DNA from: Euonymus europaeus
Lineage: Eukaryota; Streptophyta; Magnoliopsida; Celastrales; Celastraceae
Direction of reading: 5' to 3'
DNA: 64,000 nt
Assembly: GCA_963580455.1 (NCBI GenBank)
Contig: OY756964.1
Location: forward strand, 6,882,001-6,946,000
The position numbers and the translations under genes were made by a program. Below the pieces are notes generated by a model that worked only from the letters and a program-made list of their open reading frames with translations, was not told the origin of the DNA and ran no database searches. Below are positions 12,111 to 23,519 of the stretch, in pieces (positions within the stretch are counted from its first letter, which is position 1; each line of letters opens with the position of its first letter).

Positions 12111-13530
12111 GAGACTTATGAATGCGAATTAACCCCCCACTACACTGAAAAGAGACAATATAATAGAAAGGCTTATGAATAAGAGCTAAATAAAAGTGAT
12201 CAGATCACCTACTACTATGACCATAACATCTTTTGCACAAAACATACCATGTTAGTAGATATCACATTGATGTGAAACAAACAATACAAAATTTAAGCAG
12301 CTTTGCTGCTTCTAATTACCTTTCATGAATGATAACCCATACAAAAAAAATAAGATGGTATATAAGTGACATCAATAGAAAAGGCACAAAGGAATGATCA
12401 ATATGCCTCGAAACACGTGGAAAACCAACTACTATTCTCAGGCCAATATATGGTGCTGCAATGGAAACAATTTACGGATTGCATGATATTAGAAACTGTG
12501 TTCCTTATGTATTCTCCAAACTGAAAAGTGCAGTATAAGTATATACATGCTTAAGTGCAAATAAAATGCCAAGAAAGCTTACCAATCAAATATGGAAGCA
12601 CCAGTACTTGGAGCACAAAAGAAATTGCAAAAATTTAAACAAAAAATTGCACAAATTAAAGTCAAACCATCTCTCAAGACATTAGACACATCGTAGAAAT
12701 AACATTCACTACATCAAGACACATCAAATGAGCTGTCAGGACACAAAATCATGGTCATCCTTGCATATCACTACATCTTTTACGAGCATGATAAGTAGAC
12801 AAAGGAAAACAATAATAAAGTACATATTTGATAGATTAATGAAGGCAAACACAATAAATTGAAGAACTACTGAAAACCCCCCCAAAAAAGGAAACAAATT
12901 GGGGGAAAAAAGGGTCCAGGAACAGTGAGACTACTCCGGAAAATTTGAAGACAGTAACTTGGAAAATAAATAGCCACGATTTGCATCTACATCTAAGAAA
13001 ACAAAGGGGTTTGGCATATTCAGCAATAAATTGTTATAATTTGTTCGAATGGAAGAACAGAAAAAGCTCAACCTCAAATCAAAACCTAGAATGACATTTA
13101 GCTAACAAAATAAGAGAAAGGGATGAGTACCTGAGATGAGAAACGACCAAGATTGATAGAGGAAGAGACCACCGAGAGTGAATCGCAGCGAGAGACGAAA
13201 TATCTGAGAAACCACCGAAAGTGAATCTCAGATGAGTAGTACAAGAACTTTAAATCCAGGAAGAAAGAGAGAGAGATGCATACCAGAGAGTCAATCGCAA
13301 TGAAAGCGGAAGGGCAACTTCAAATTCAGGAAGAAAGACAGAGAGACGGAAGGGCAAGATTATCTTCTTATATCTTCGTGTAGTTGGAACGCAACAAAAC
13401 GCTGATGAAGAACATCGTCACATCTTCGCAGTCCAAAACGCAATTTTAATGGTTCAGTTTGGTATGCACCACATTTTTGGCGGGTCCCATAGCTTTAAGT
13501 TGTGGGGAATGCATACCAAATGGACTCTTA

Positions 13531-13987
13531 GTTGCCCAAAGTGTAAAACTATTTCAAGATGCCCCTCAGGCAGATTTTGGTCAAATTGGACAATTTTGCT
13601 AGCTCATGCCCACCACTTCTGCTGCACCACCTCCGTCTCAGATCCACCTCCTTCACGTCACACAGATCGCACATCCTCTCTTCGCCACAATCAGATGGGA
13701 TGCGAAGTTTTTTGTGGATGTGATGGCATAGTCGCACAATAGGCCAATTGGAACAAGCATTGAACTCGGGTGGAAGGGGTCCCTTTTGTGGTAGTGGACT
13801 AAAAGAGAGTTGCATTGTTGAGTCAAGAATGAGGGATTTGAACATGTCGCTGACTGTGGTGGCTGGTCTCACTAAGTGGTTCGATTTTTATAGTGAAGTT
13901 TTGATGGTTCGGGTTTTGTTGAGTTGGTTCCCTAACATACTGATGGAACGAAAACTTCTATCAACGATAAGAGATTTTTTTTCCTAT
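13531..13987. other. Spacer, nothing recognised
   Basis: About 450 bp between the Harbinger element and a MITE. Both strands hold open frames of about 100 codons (13549..13872 minus, 13748..14044 plus) with no recognisable motif; they overlap each other and one runs into the MITE. Confidence 0.3.
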
Positions 13988-13995
13988 GTTTTTTT

Positions 13996-14503
13996 TAGGG
14001 GTGTGCACGGTCCGGTCCCAAACCAAAACCAAAATCGGAAGTGACGGTTTTGAAAAAATTAAAACCGAAATCGAACCATATTTTTGGTTAACTAATTTTA
14101 GCGGTTTTGTCCGGTTTGGTTGCTATTTTTTAATCAATTATATAATTATTTATTATTAATAATTATAAAATAAGGTGTAATAGACATATAATTATAAAAT
14201 AAGGTGTAATGGGTAATGAATTATTAAAGAAAAAATATTTATATAAAATAATATATAATGGGCATAGAATTAAAAAATATTTATGTCATTAGACTTATAA
14301 ATATTCACAACTATATATATTTATTTAAATTTTAAATACATTTAAAATTAATCAGTCCGGTCTAATTTAACCACGGTTTCAAAAAAATGAAACTAGAGAT
14401 ACGATTCGATCCAGTTTTTCAAATCGTTGACTAGAATTTGGTCAATAAATCGATCCAGACAGGACCGATCGGTCCGATTTATGGTGTGATTTGCACAGGC
14501 CTA
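13996..14503. mobile_element. hAT-type MITE, 508 bp
   Basis: The ends are TAGGGGTGTGCACGG and, read in from the right, TAGGCCTGTGCAAAT, an imperfect inverted repeat of the common plant TAGGGGTGTGCA class. GTTTTTTT flanks both sides (13988..13995, 14504..14511), which fits an 8-bp duplication but is low complexity. GGTCCGGTT-like motifs cluster at both ends. The middle is AT-rich and non-coding. Confidence 0.75.
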
Positions 14504-14511
14504 GTTTTTTT

Positions 14512-16010
14512 TAGATTGGGTTTTGATATGAGAAAGATGCAATACTTTTTTTAAAAAAAATAAAATTATTTTCCATATGGCAATTGTCACTCCATATCAA
14601 AGTTGCATTGAACGGTCAACGCGTTGACTGATCGAAAATACTAAAATCTACCCGAGTTATCATTATGGGACAAATCGAAACTTTAGATGACTGACCTAGA
14701 ATGTTTAAATATTCAGTGACCAAATCAAAAAATGATTAATCTTTCGATAACCAAAAGTTTAGTTACCCCCTTCATTTAGCCCTGGCTTTGGTATGGCTTC
14801 ATCTATCAGGGTCACCACTTCGATTAGGTTCGCATACCACTATGAGAAGTCCCAAGTGGGTCTCGAGAGTTAGGGCTCCAACTGACTTTTACCAGCTTTA
14901 AATAAACCGAGCAACCAGCCAAAGAAGAATTATGAGGCCATCCTATATATCTTGTTGCTTATTTTGAGAGTTTTGATATTTGATAAAAGGCTTATAAGAG
15001 TATTAATATTCTGCTAATTTTTGAATGACCATTTGCTTAATCTGGGTATAGGTAGTATTAATACAACTTCAATTTACTTTTGATATTAATAAAAATGATT
15101 GTAGAAATAAATATTTAAATGATTTGTAATATGATGTAGAGCGTCTGATGTGTGAATGTATTATTTGATGAACTTTAAAAATTAACAAAAAGTGTACAAA
15201 AATTTAACATTTAGAATTTTTGTCGAAAGTTTCTGTTGTGGATGACCTTAAACTTCAACCATCGTGGAACTATGGTCACTTGCATGCAACAAATGAATGG
15301 ATTTAGTAGTCCGCCAATAGCTACACAGAGATTGCATAACCCATTAATTTTCCCAATATGTTGTAAACCCATCATATTTTCCTATAATAATATATGAAAA
15401 GTAACTTTGGTCATCGTGGAAAGTGGAAACCAAATATATCAGCTGATATCAATGTTTGCCAAAGATGAAAGATACTGCTCTATCTAGAGGGTGAGTATGT
15501 GAAAGTGAACCACCTCTTTACCAATCTATGTATGCTCATGGAGATTGATCATTATGACTTTCAAGGAAAAAAAACACAAATCTTCGGAAAATAATTTTCT
15601 TCCCACAAAGTAGATTGTCACCAAATGCAATAGTTCCTCAAATGCCTTGATCATAACCAATGTACTGTTTTGTGCTGCAAAATAATATCCACAAACTCAA
15701 TTCTGCATCTAGAGAACATATTGTCCATTAGTGACACCATTCCACGTATAAACATTGCACCAGTAGTAAAACTAAAATTTAGAATTTCTTGTGAATTGAC
15801 GATACGTTAACTACATTACAAGTTTTGCAGCCATACAAAAAATGGATTGACCTCAAAAAGGCAAATACCATAAGAACTCTATGGACGTTATTCATATCAA
15901 CTAGTGGGAAACCTTTATACATGACCTCACAAACTGCAGTACTCCGCCTCTAATGTTCAATCCATCCCTTCCCACACCAAAAATTATCCAAATTATGCGG
16001 CTAACTCCAA
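14512..16010. other. AT-rich spacer, no gene seen
   Basis: About 1.5 kb with short frames only, no splice-linked coding signal and no repeat structure recognised. The copia element starts at its right edge. Confidence 0.35.
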
Positions 16011-16015
16011 CAATT

Positions 16016-16349
16016 TGAAGGGTTCATACCATGCAAAGTCTGCATGCATGTTTGAAAGTCAGCATTTCTAGAAGTTTCCTAACTTCACCAACCAGCCTCC
16101 ATTGATACAGTGTCTTCACCAAAAACTTCCGCCCACCTCTGTTGAAATTCCGTTAGAGTTTGGCAAATGTTTCTGACTTTAGTTTGAGTTGTATCTCTAT
16201 ATAAAGAGATGTGTATGTACATGTATTAGATGTGGTAGAGAGAAAAACAAGTTGGTGTAGTAAGTTAGTTTTAAAGAAAAAAAACTCTTTGCATTTTTCT
16301 CTCAATTCTTGGTTTCGTTGGTTGTCATATTGATCCGGCATCCTCAACA
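16016..16349 (+). repeat. 5' LTR of the copia element
   Basis: Begins TGAAGGGTTCATACC and ends CCTCAACA. A TATATAAAG box near 16200 is a likely promoter for the retroelement transcript. Confidence 0.9.
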
Positions 16350-16351
16350 AG

Positions 16352-16369
16352 TGGTATCGGAGGCAGAGG
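16352..16369 (+). other. Primer binding site of the copia element
   Basis: TGGTATCGGAGGCAGAGG starts 2 bp after the LTR and resembles the initiator-Met tRNA site TGGTATCAGAGC used by plant copia elements. Confidence 0.8.
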
Positions 16370-16918
16370 TTCATATTTCCAGCAATTGGAAATCATTCCG
16401 GATAGAAAACGAGCAACTTTTTGCTCTTGGGTCAATTTTTGATTTTAACAAAATCACGTTTTGAACACATCCGGGTGTTCCTCATCCCCTTATGAGTCTT
16501 CTGATTCAAAACTCATCGAAATCGGAGGTCGGGGTGAGCCACACTCTCCCTCTGAAATTTTGAGATACTATTCACATATCTGGAGGTTGAAGACGAAGTG
16601 ACGTCAGCATATGCCACGTCAGCGCCATGTCATCATTTGCCACGTCAGCGCACAGTTAGCATTTGTGTCACGTTAGCAGCCACGTCATCAAACGGCGTTA
16701 GTTGACTGTCAGTTGACCGTTAGTCAATAGTCGAGTCCGGTTCAAATTGCAAAAACTTTGACCGGCCGATTCGGTGTTTTTCAGACCGGTTTTCAGGAAG
16801 GTCAGACCGGTTCTCAAGGTTTTCGACCCTTCCGGACGCAACCGTGCTATTGGTTTTGCAAGATTTCACTCCAAAATTTTGGTGTTGCTCGGTTTAGCTT
16901 GAAACCGAATCTTTTCTG

Positions 16919-19900
16919 ATGGAAGCTTCTACATCAGAGTCATTTGGAGCCATGATGAAATTGACACCCACAAATTATGCATTATGGAAACCTCGGATGG
17001 AGGATTTCCAGAATTGTAAAGATCTGGCGGATCCCTTGGAAAATGAGGGCAAGAGACCAGATGACGTAAATGAGGCTGAGTGGACAAAGAAACACAAGAA
17101 GACAATCGGTCAGATTCGAAATTGGATCGATCATAGTGTGTTTCACCATGTTGCACAGGAGACAAATGCATATGATCTTTGGAAAAAGTTAGAGAACGTG
17201 TACCAAGCCAAGACTGCTCGAAATAAAGCACTCTTGGTCAGACTCTTTATCAATTTGAAATTGAAAAATGGTACATCTATAGCTGAGCACACCAATGAGT
17301 TCCAGAACTTGTTGAATCAACTTGTAGCTGTCAAGTTCATTCTTAAAGATGAAGATCAAGCCTTACTACTTCTCAGTTCCTTACCAGACAGTTGGGAGAC
17401 GCTAGTGGTCTCTCTCAGTAACTCTGCATCCGGAGGCAAACTCACTATGGAGATGGTCTCAGATGCTTTATTCAACGAGGAGAGTCGAAGGAAGGAATTG
17501 GGCATAGACCAATCTCATGCCCTTGTTACTGAAAGCAGAGGACTGCCTCAGGGGAGAGACAGAAGTAGAGGTAGAAGTCAGAGCCGAGGACGGAACCAGG
17601 ATCATGGAAAGTCCAGTGACGGCAGGAGACAACAAAAAGGTAAATACAAGTGTTATAATTGTGGCATTGAAGGCCATATCAAGAAGAATTGTCGGAAATT
17701 ACAATGGGAACAAGGTCAAACCAGCTCTGAGACAAAAAATGAAGGTGGTGAAACTTTGGTCACCATATCGGAGGATGTAGCGGTACTCTCTTGCAGTGAA
17801 GAAATGTGTCTACATACAGCAAGCCACGATCCTGAGTGAGTGGTCGACACTGCTACATCTCACCACGCCACTCCTCGAAGTGATTTCTTCACTACATACA
17901 AAGCAGGTGACTTTGGTACAGTGAAGATGGGCAACGATAGTTTTGCCAAGATTGTGGCAATTGGTGATGTGCATATCAAGACCAGTCTTGGTTGCACTAT
18001 GGTATTAAAGGACGTCCGACATGTCCCTGAGCTCCGGTTCAACCTCATTGCAGTGAATGCCCTCGACAAACAGGGCTATCACAATCATTTCGGCAATGGC
18101 TCCTGGAAATTGATAAAAGGAGCTATGACATATGCTAGAGGACATATTTGTGGCACGCTGTACAGAACACATGTCAAAGTATGTGTGGAAAGCATAAATG
18201 CTGTGGAAGAAGAGACTTCGCCAAATCTTTGGCACAAGAGACTCGGTCATATGGGAGAAAATGGGTTGTCCACCCTGTCAAACAAGGCACTCATCAAAGT
18301 GTCTAAAGATATTTCGCTGAACCCATGTGATCATTGCTTATTCGGGAAGCAACACAGAGTCTCATTCAATACATCTTTCACGAGAAGGTCAGAGTTGCTG
18401 AGTTTGGTACACTTGATGTATGTGGTCCTCTAGAAGAAGAGTCTTTGGGAGTTAATAGATATTTTGTAACCTTTATCGATGATGCTTCAAGGAAGGTGTG
18501 GGTATATTTTCTCAGAACCAAAGATCAGGTGTTCGAGAATTTCAAGAATTTTCACGCTATGGTGGAAAGGGAGACCGGAAAGAAGTTGAAGTGTCTCCGA
18601 TCAGATAATGGAGGCGAGTATGTTTCCAGGCAGTTTGAAGCATACTGTGCTGAACGCGGTATTCAGCATGAGAAGATGGTCCCACGTACCCCACAACATA
18701 ATGGTGTAGCCGGGAGGATGAATCGGACCATTATGGAACGAGCAAGGTGCATGCTCAGTATGGCAAAGCTGCCAAAGTCATTCTGGGGTGAAGTAGTTGG
18801 TGTGGCCCGCTAGTTGATCAACAGATCACCGTCAGCACCATTGAATTTCGAAATTCCGGAGAAGGTGTGGTCTGGAAGAAATATTTCTTACTTCCACTTG
18901 AGAGTATTTGGGTGCAAAACTTTTGCACATGTATCCAAGGAGCAGAGACAGAAGCTCGATAGCAGGTCCACTCCTTGTATTTTCATTGGCTATGGAGATG
19001 AAGAATTTGGATACAGACTGTGGGATCCAGTTGCAAAGAAGACTGTCAGAAGTAGGGATGTTGTATTTCATGAAAATGAAATATTTGAGGACTTGGACAA
19101 ATCCACCAAGTCTATTGGTCCTAGTGTTGCCAACACCATCCCAGATCCTGCACCAGTGGTTCCTGCAGATAATGATGAATTGCAGGAGGAAGATCTTGAA
19201 GAAGATCATATAGAAGGTGTTGAGCAGGGGGAGCCACATCTCCCTTCATCAGAAGCTGTAGAACCAGCACAACCTCCTCCAGTAGTTGCACCTCTACCAG
19301 AAAGATCTCAGAGGGGACGAACTCTGATTCCGTCAAGAAGATATCCGAATTCAGATTATATTTTGCTTACTAATGAGGGGGAGCCAGAAAGCTTTCAAGA
19401 AGCTCACACTCATACTGAAAGTAGTGAGTGGATGCAAGCTATGCAAGAAGAGATGAATTCCTTGCAGAAAAATCAAACTTATGAGTTGGTGAAACTTCCT
19501 AAAGGGAGGAAAGCGCTGCAGAACAAATGGGTGTTCAAGTTGAAGAAAGATGGCAGCGGAAAGCTTGTGAAATACAAAGCTCGGTTGGTCGTCAAAGGAT
19601 TTCAACAGAAGAAAAGAGTTGACTTTGACGAGATTTTTTCACCGGTGGTGAAGATGACATCCATCCGAGTCATACTTGGGTTAGTAGCAAGTATGAATCT
19701 GGAGCTTGAGCAAATGGATGTAAAGACAGCATTTCTCCATGGTGATTTGGAGGAAGAAATTTACATGATGCAGCCGGAAGGTTTCGAAGTTCCTAAGAAG
19801 AAGCATTTGGTTTGTAAACTGCAGAAAAGTCTCTACGGCCTTAAGCAGGTGCCGAGACAGTGGTACAAGAAGTTTGACTCATTCATGATGGGCCATGGGT

Positions 19901-20940
19901 ACAAGAGAACTGCTGCAGACCAGTGTGTTTATATTCAAAAGTGTCCAGACGGTAACTTTGTGATATTGCTACTATATGTTGATGATATGTTAATAGTTGG
20001 CCAGGATGTGCCCATGATTAACAGATTGAAGGCCCAGTTATCTTAGTTCTTCGATATGCAGGACTTAGGCCCAGCTCAGCAGATATTGGGCATGAAGATT
20101 GTTCGTGACATGAAAGCCAAGAAATTGTGGCTGTCATAGGAGGCTTATGTTAAACGGGTACTGAAAAGGTTTAACATGAAGAATGCAAAGCAGGTTACCA
20201 CTCCGCTAAGTAACGATTTCCAGCTGAGCAAGAAAACTTGTCCCTCCTCGAAGAAGGAGATTGAAGAGATGGATGCAGTCCTATACTCTTCAGTAGTCGG
20301 TAGTCTGATGTACGCAATGGTGTGTACAATACCAGATATTGCTCACGCTGTTGGTGTTGTGAGTAGATTTCTTTCCAATCTAGGAAAAGATCATTGGGAG
20401 GCAGTGATATGGATTCTCAGGTACCTAAAGGGTACATCAAAGCTATGCTTGTGCTTTGGGGGAGTAGCTCCAGTTCTGGATGGATATGCTGATTCAGATA
20501 TGGCCGGTGATCTTGACAGTAGAAAATCTACTTCAGAGTATGTTTTCACTTTTGCAGGGGGAGCAGTATCATGGCAGTCCAAACTGCAGAAGTGTGTTGC
20601 TTTATCTACAACAGAAGCAGAGAATATTGCTGCAGCAGAAGTTGGTAAAGAAATGTTGTGGTTGAAGTGATTTTTCCAGGAATTGGGTATTAATCAGGAG
20701 GAATACAGGGTACATTGTGACAGTCAGAGTGCTCTAGACTTGAGCAAGAACTCCATGTACCATTCCCGCACAAAGCATATCGATATTCGCTATCACTGGA
20801 TACGTGAAGTGATTGAAGAGCAGTTGTTGAAACTTGTGAAGATTCACACTAATGAGAATCTAGCAGACATGTTAACAAAAGTAGTTACTCGTGAGAAGCT
20901 CGAACTATGTCGGGACATAGTTGGAATGGACAGTAATTGA
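16919..20940 (+). pseudogene. copia gag-pol polyprotein, interrupted
   Basis: Starting at ATG 16919, gag runs to a CCHC knuckle (CYNCGIEGHIKKNC, about 17650). Protease is marked by VVDTATSHHATP, integrase by LWHKRLGHMG...CDHC and DNGGEY, reverse transcriptase by NKWVFKLKKDG, MDVKTAFLHGDL and YVDDMLIVG (about 19980), and RNase H by DSDMAGDLDSRKSTSEY and the SKNSMYHSRTKHID tail. Stops interrupt at 17837 (TGA), 18811 (TAG), 20044 (TAG), 20137 (TAG) and 20668 (TGA). A frame change occurs near 18410, just before the DVCGPL segment. In the integrase, NGVAGRMNRT has Gly where the family has the catalytic Glu. The reverse transcriptase YVDD is intact. About 1340 codons overall, normal for the family. 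Confidence 0.88.
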
Positions 20941-20972
20941 AGATCGACGAGTTGAGTTCTCCTCTTATGGGT

Positions 20973-20986
20973 ATGAAGGGGGAGAA
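20973..20986 (+). other. Polypurine tract of the copia element
   Basis: The purine run GAAGGGGGAGAA immediately precedes the 3' LTR, where plus-strand DNA synthesis is primed. Confidence 0.75.
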
Positions 20987-20987
20987 T

Positions 20988-21322
20988 TGAAGGATTCATA
21001 CCATGCAAAGTCTGCATGCATGTTTGAAAGTCAGCATTTCTAGAAGTTGCCTAACTTCACCAACCAGCCTCCATTGATACAGTGTCTTCACCAAAAACTT
21101 CCGCCCACCTCTGTTGAAATTTTGTTAGAGTTTGGCAAATGTTTCTAACTTTAGTTTGAGTTGTATCTCTATATAAAGAGATGTGTATGTGCATGTATTA
21201 GATGTGGTAGAGAGAAAAACAAGTTGGTGTAGCAAGTTAGTTTTAAAGAAAAAAAAACTCTTTGCATTTTTCTCTCAATTCTTGTTTTCGTTGGTTGTCA
21301 TATTGATCCGGTATCCTCAACA
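20988..21322 (+). repeat. 3' LTR of the copia element
   Basis: Matches the 5' LTR apart from about ten scattered substitutions and one extra A in an A-run; ends CCTCAACA. Confidence 0.9.
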
Positions 21323-21603
21323 CAATCCAGCGTCAACAATTTAGAGGAACAAAAGAACTCACTGAGATTAACCTTGCGATTATGAGACAAATGGGGCTTC
21401 ATCAACATTTTAATCTCTTACTCTTCAATGGCTCCCCTAATATCTCCTCCCTCATCCGCCCCTCTTTTGGGGTGCCTAACGAACGAAATTGGACCCAAAA
21501 TCTCCAAGTACTTCACGCCTTTTTTTCAGGTGAGGGCAGGCTAAACGAATCGAAAAATGGAATCTGAATTTAAAAAAAAGGGGCCTTAGGAAGAAGACAC
21601 TGC

Positions 21604-22333
21604 TGTTGGGGCAAATTTTCCAACAATCAAGGTCAACAATTGACTATTTTACAGGATGATGTTGAACTCCTGCTAAGAAAGAAAGAGGTTGCACGAACGA
21701 GTTCAACTTGGGAACACCGGTGTGGTACCTAACAAAGAAGCTCGAGCATGAGAATTAGTACGAAGTTTATAGGTAAACTTGTATGATTATTGACGTGTGG
21801 ATGATATAGGTGATGATATAAGAGAGCGTATGATTTTTTTTGAGAGTTTCGTAAGTGCAACAGAAAAAAGGTCCTGTTTAATGAGCATGTTTGAGCTATT
21901 TATAGACAAGTGTGGGATATGTGGAAATACTAAGTTTCCCTAACTTAAGCCGCCTTACGTTTGAAATCGTATTGCTATATTCGTCATACGGGGATAAAAA
22001 TGATGAGTAACCAAACCAATTATTATATTGTTTAATGATGGACATACCACTTACTATGATACCAATAAAATAATTTATTATGTTAATTGCTAACTATCAT
22101 ATTAATATAGTTGGTTACAATCATACCAATTATGATTGTATGTATGTATGCTAAAGTAAAATCAAAATGAAGTTACTTGGGCCACTCACTAATGTCTAGC
22201 CGATTGTGTCGTACCGATGCCTTATAACCTTGGAATGTGAACTACTATATAATTTGTTAAAACACCTAATTGGCCGTGACTCAATATATGACATAAACAT
22301 GACTTGAAAGATAACATCACAATTTTCAACCAT
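21604..22333 (-). repeat. 3' LTR of the gypsy element (730 bp)
   Basis: In plus orientation it starts TGTTGGGGCAAATTTTCC and ends TTTTCAACCA; homology with the right LTR stops at that point. It provides the uninterrupted (empty) version of the site hit by the nested LTR at 38655. Confidence 0.85.
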
Positions 22334-23499
22334 AACAAAAACGCCCACTCTATAAGTCGAGCAAAGTTTGTCTTACAAAGTAGTAAAAATAATAAAAAAA
22401 TCTCAAATGTTACCTGAAGACTGCATGCTTTAGGATGTCCTATGGCTGAAGATTCATGCTTTCGAACTAATGTTGAGCGAATTTTCTTGCTTTACGGTCA
22501 AGTTAAAGAAATTGATTTCTTTGCGAGCAGACTCGTCTTGCAAGAGGACTCAAATTTACAGCGGTACCGTGCTTCTGGTGGCACACCGGGTGGTGCGATC
22601 ATTCAATTTTTGAACAAGCATCTAGTGCATAGAGGATTCACAACAGGCAATTATAAAATTCCAAGTCGCTTGAGGTGCTGACATGTGTCTTACGAATTAG
22701 AAATAATCAATTTTGTCGTATGAATTTAATTTTGAATATATGTCAAGTGTCAAGTCGGTCAATACTATTTTGCAAGTCTTATGCATTAATTAAGTAATTT
22801 AGTTAAGTTTCCAATTTTAGTTCAATTAGGAATCCATACGAATTATTTTTGTGATTCCAATTTTTGGTTGTGCCGTTAACACACAAACTTAAGGTAGTCT
22901 TTGGAGTTTCCTACTATAGTTTAATTTAGGATTCTTATGGATTTTTTTTTATGGTTCCAACTTTTGGTTGTGCCATTATTCCTATTACAATAAATGAGGG
23001 TTCGCAGGGTGGCTATAATCCAATTTATGGCACCAGGTGATGGAATGTGTCGTACGAATTTAACAAAATCAATTTAGATCACGTAGTTCTCAATATGGAA
23101 TATAAGAAAAACATGGGAGGCTGGTGAATTTTGATAGCATTGATTGTCATATATCAAATACGTAAAGCTACCAAATTTTGTTAGAATTGATTTTTGTCGT
23201 ACAATTATATATATGAATATATGTAAAAGCTTTGTGAAGTTCAACAATTCAGATTTTTTGAAGATTTAAGAAGGGAAAAAGAATTAAATTGAATTCAAAG
23301 TGTTAGTGGCAATTAATATGCAACCAAGCAAACTATAAGAGACGTGTCGTATCGCCACTACTGCCATAATCAAACTATGGTCTAATTCATCAATTAACAA
23401 TGAGTGTTACATCATTTGGTGTGATTTTCCTTATTGAGTTATTTATATTTCGACGACTAGGACGATGGCATGTGTCAAATAGGGTTTGGGGAATGAAAG
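22334..23499. other. Gypsy interior next to the 3' LTR, non-coding
   Basis: AT-rich sequence with repeated GTCGTAC/GTCGTAT motifs (about 22715, 23049, 23196, 23347). A plus-strand frame at 22442..22681 has no recognisable domain. It probably includes the promoter side of the antisense gene. Confidence 0.4.
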
Positions 23500-23519
23500 G
23501 TCATGTCGTTCCGAATACC

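Larger units (their letters stand above)
5459..13527 (-). mobile_element. PIF/Harbinger DNA transposon, degenerate, containing a nested hAT
   Basis: The element is flanked by TTA (5456..5458 and 13528..13530), the usual 3-bp target of PIF/Harbinger elements. Its ends are imperfect inverted repeats: GACTCTGTTTGTTAT on the left and GAGTCCATTTGGTAT read in from the right, each followed about 20 bp later by CTTAAAGC. Both genes read on the minus strand: a Myb/SANT-like ORF1 (about 12.1-11.1 kb) and a DDE transposase (10.92-9.98 kb, continued at 6.04-5.75 kb). Removing the nested hAT and one target copy leaves about 4.1 kb, a normal size for the superfamily. Both genes are broken, so it cannot be autonomous. 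12.1-13.5 kb is non-coding terminal sequence. Confidence 0.85.
16016..21322 (+). mobile_element. Ty1/copia LTR retrotransposon (TNT1/Tork-like), full length but defective
   Basis: Two LTRs of 334 and 335 bp bound a 4.6-kb interior holding a tRNA-iMet primer site, gag-pol and a GGGGGAGAA polypurine tract. Target duplication: CAATT on the left against CAATC on the right when the ends are read as TG...CA; shifting one base gives an exact ACAAT on both sides. By eye the LTRs differ at about ten substitutions and one indel (about 3%), suggesting a fairly young insertion. Domain order is gag, protease, integrase, reverse transcriptase, RNase H, as in copia. Nonsense and frameshift mutations make it non-autonomous. 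Confidence 0.9.

Noticed and set aside
13549..14044. Overlapping ~100-codon frames on both strands
   Set aside because: They overlap each other and the MITE boundary, with no recognisable motif.
13988..14511. Treating GTTTTTTT as proof of the MITE insertion
   Set aside because: It is a T-run and could match by chance. The call rests mainly on the inverted TAGGGGTGTGC ends.
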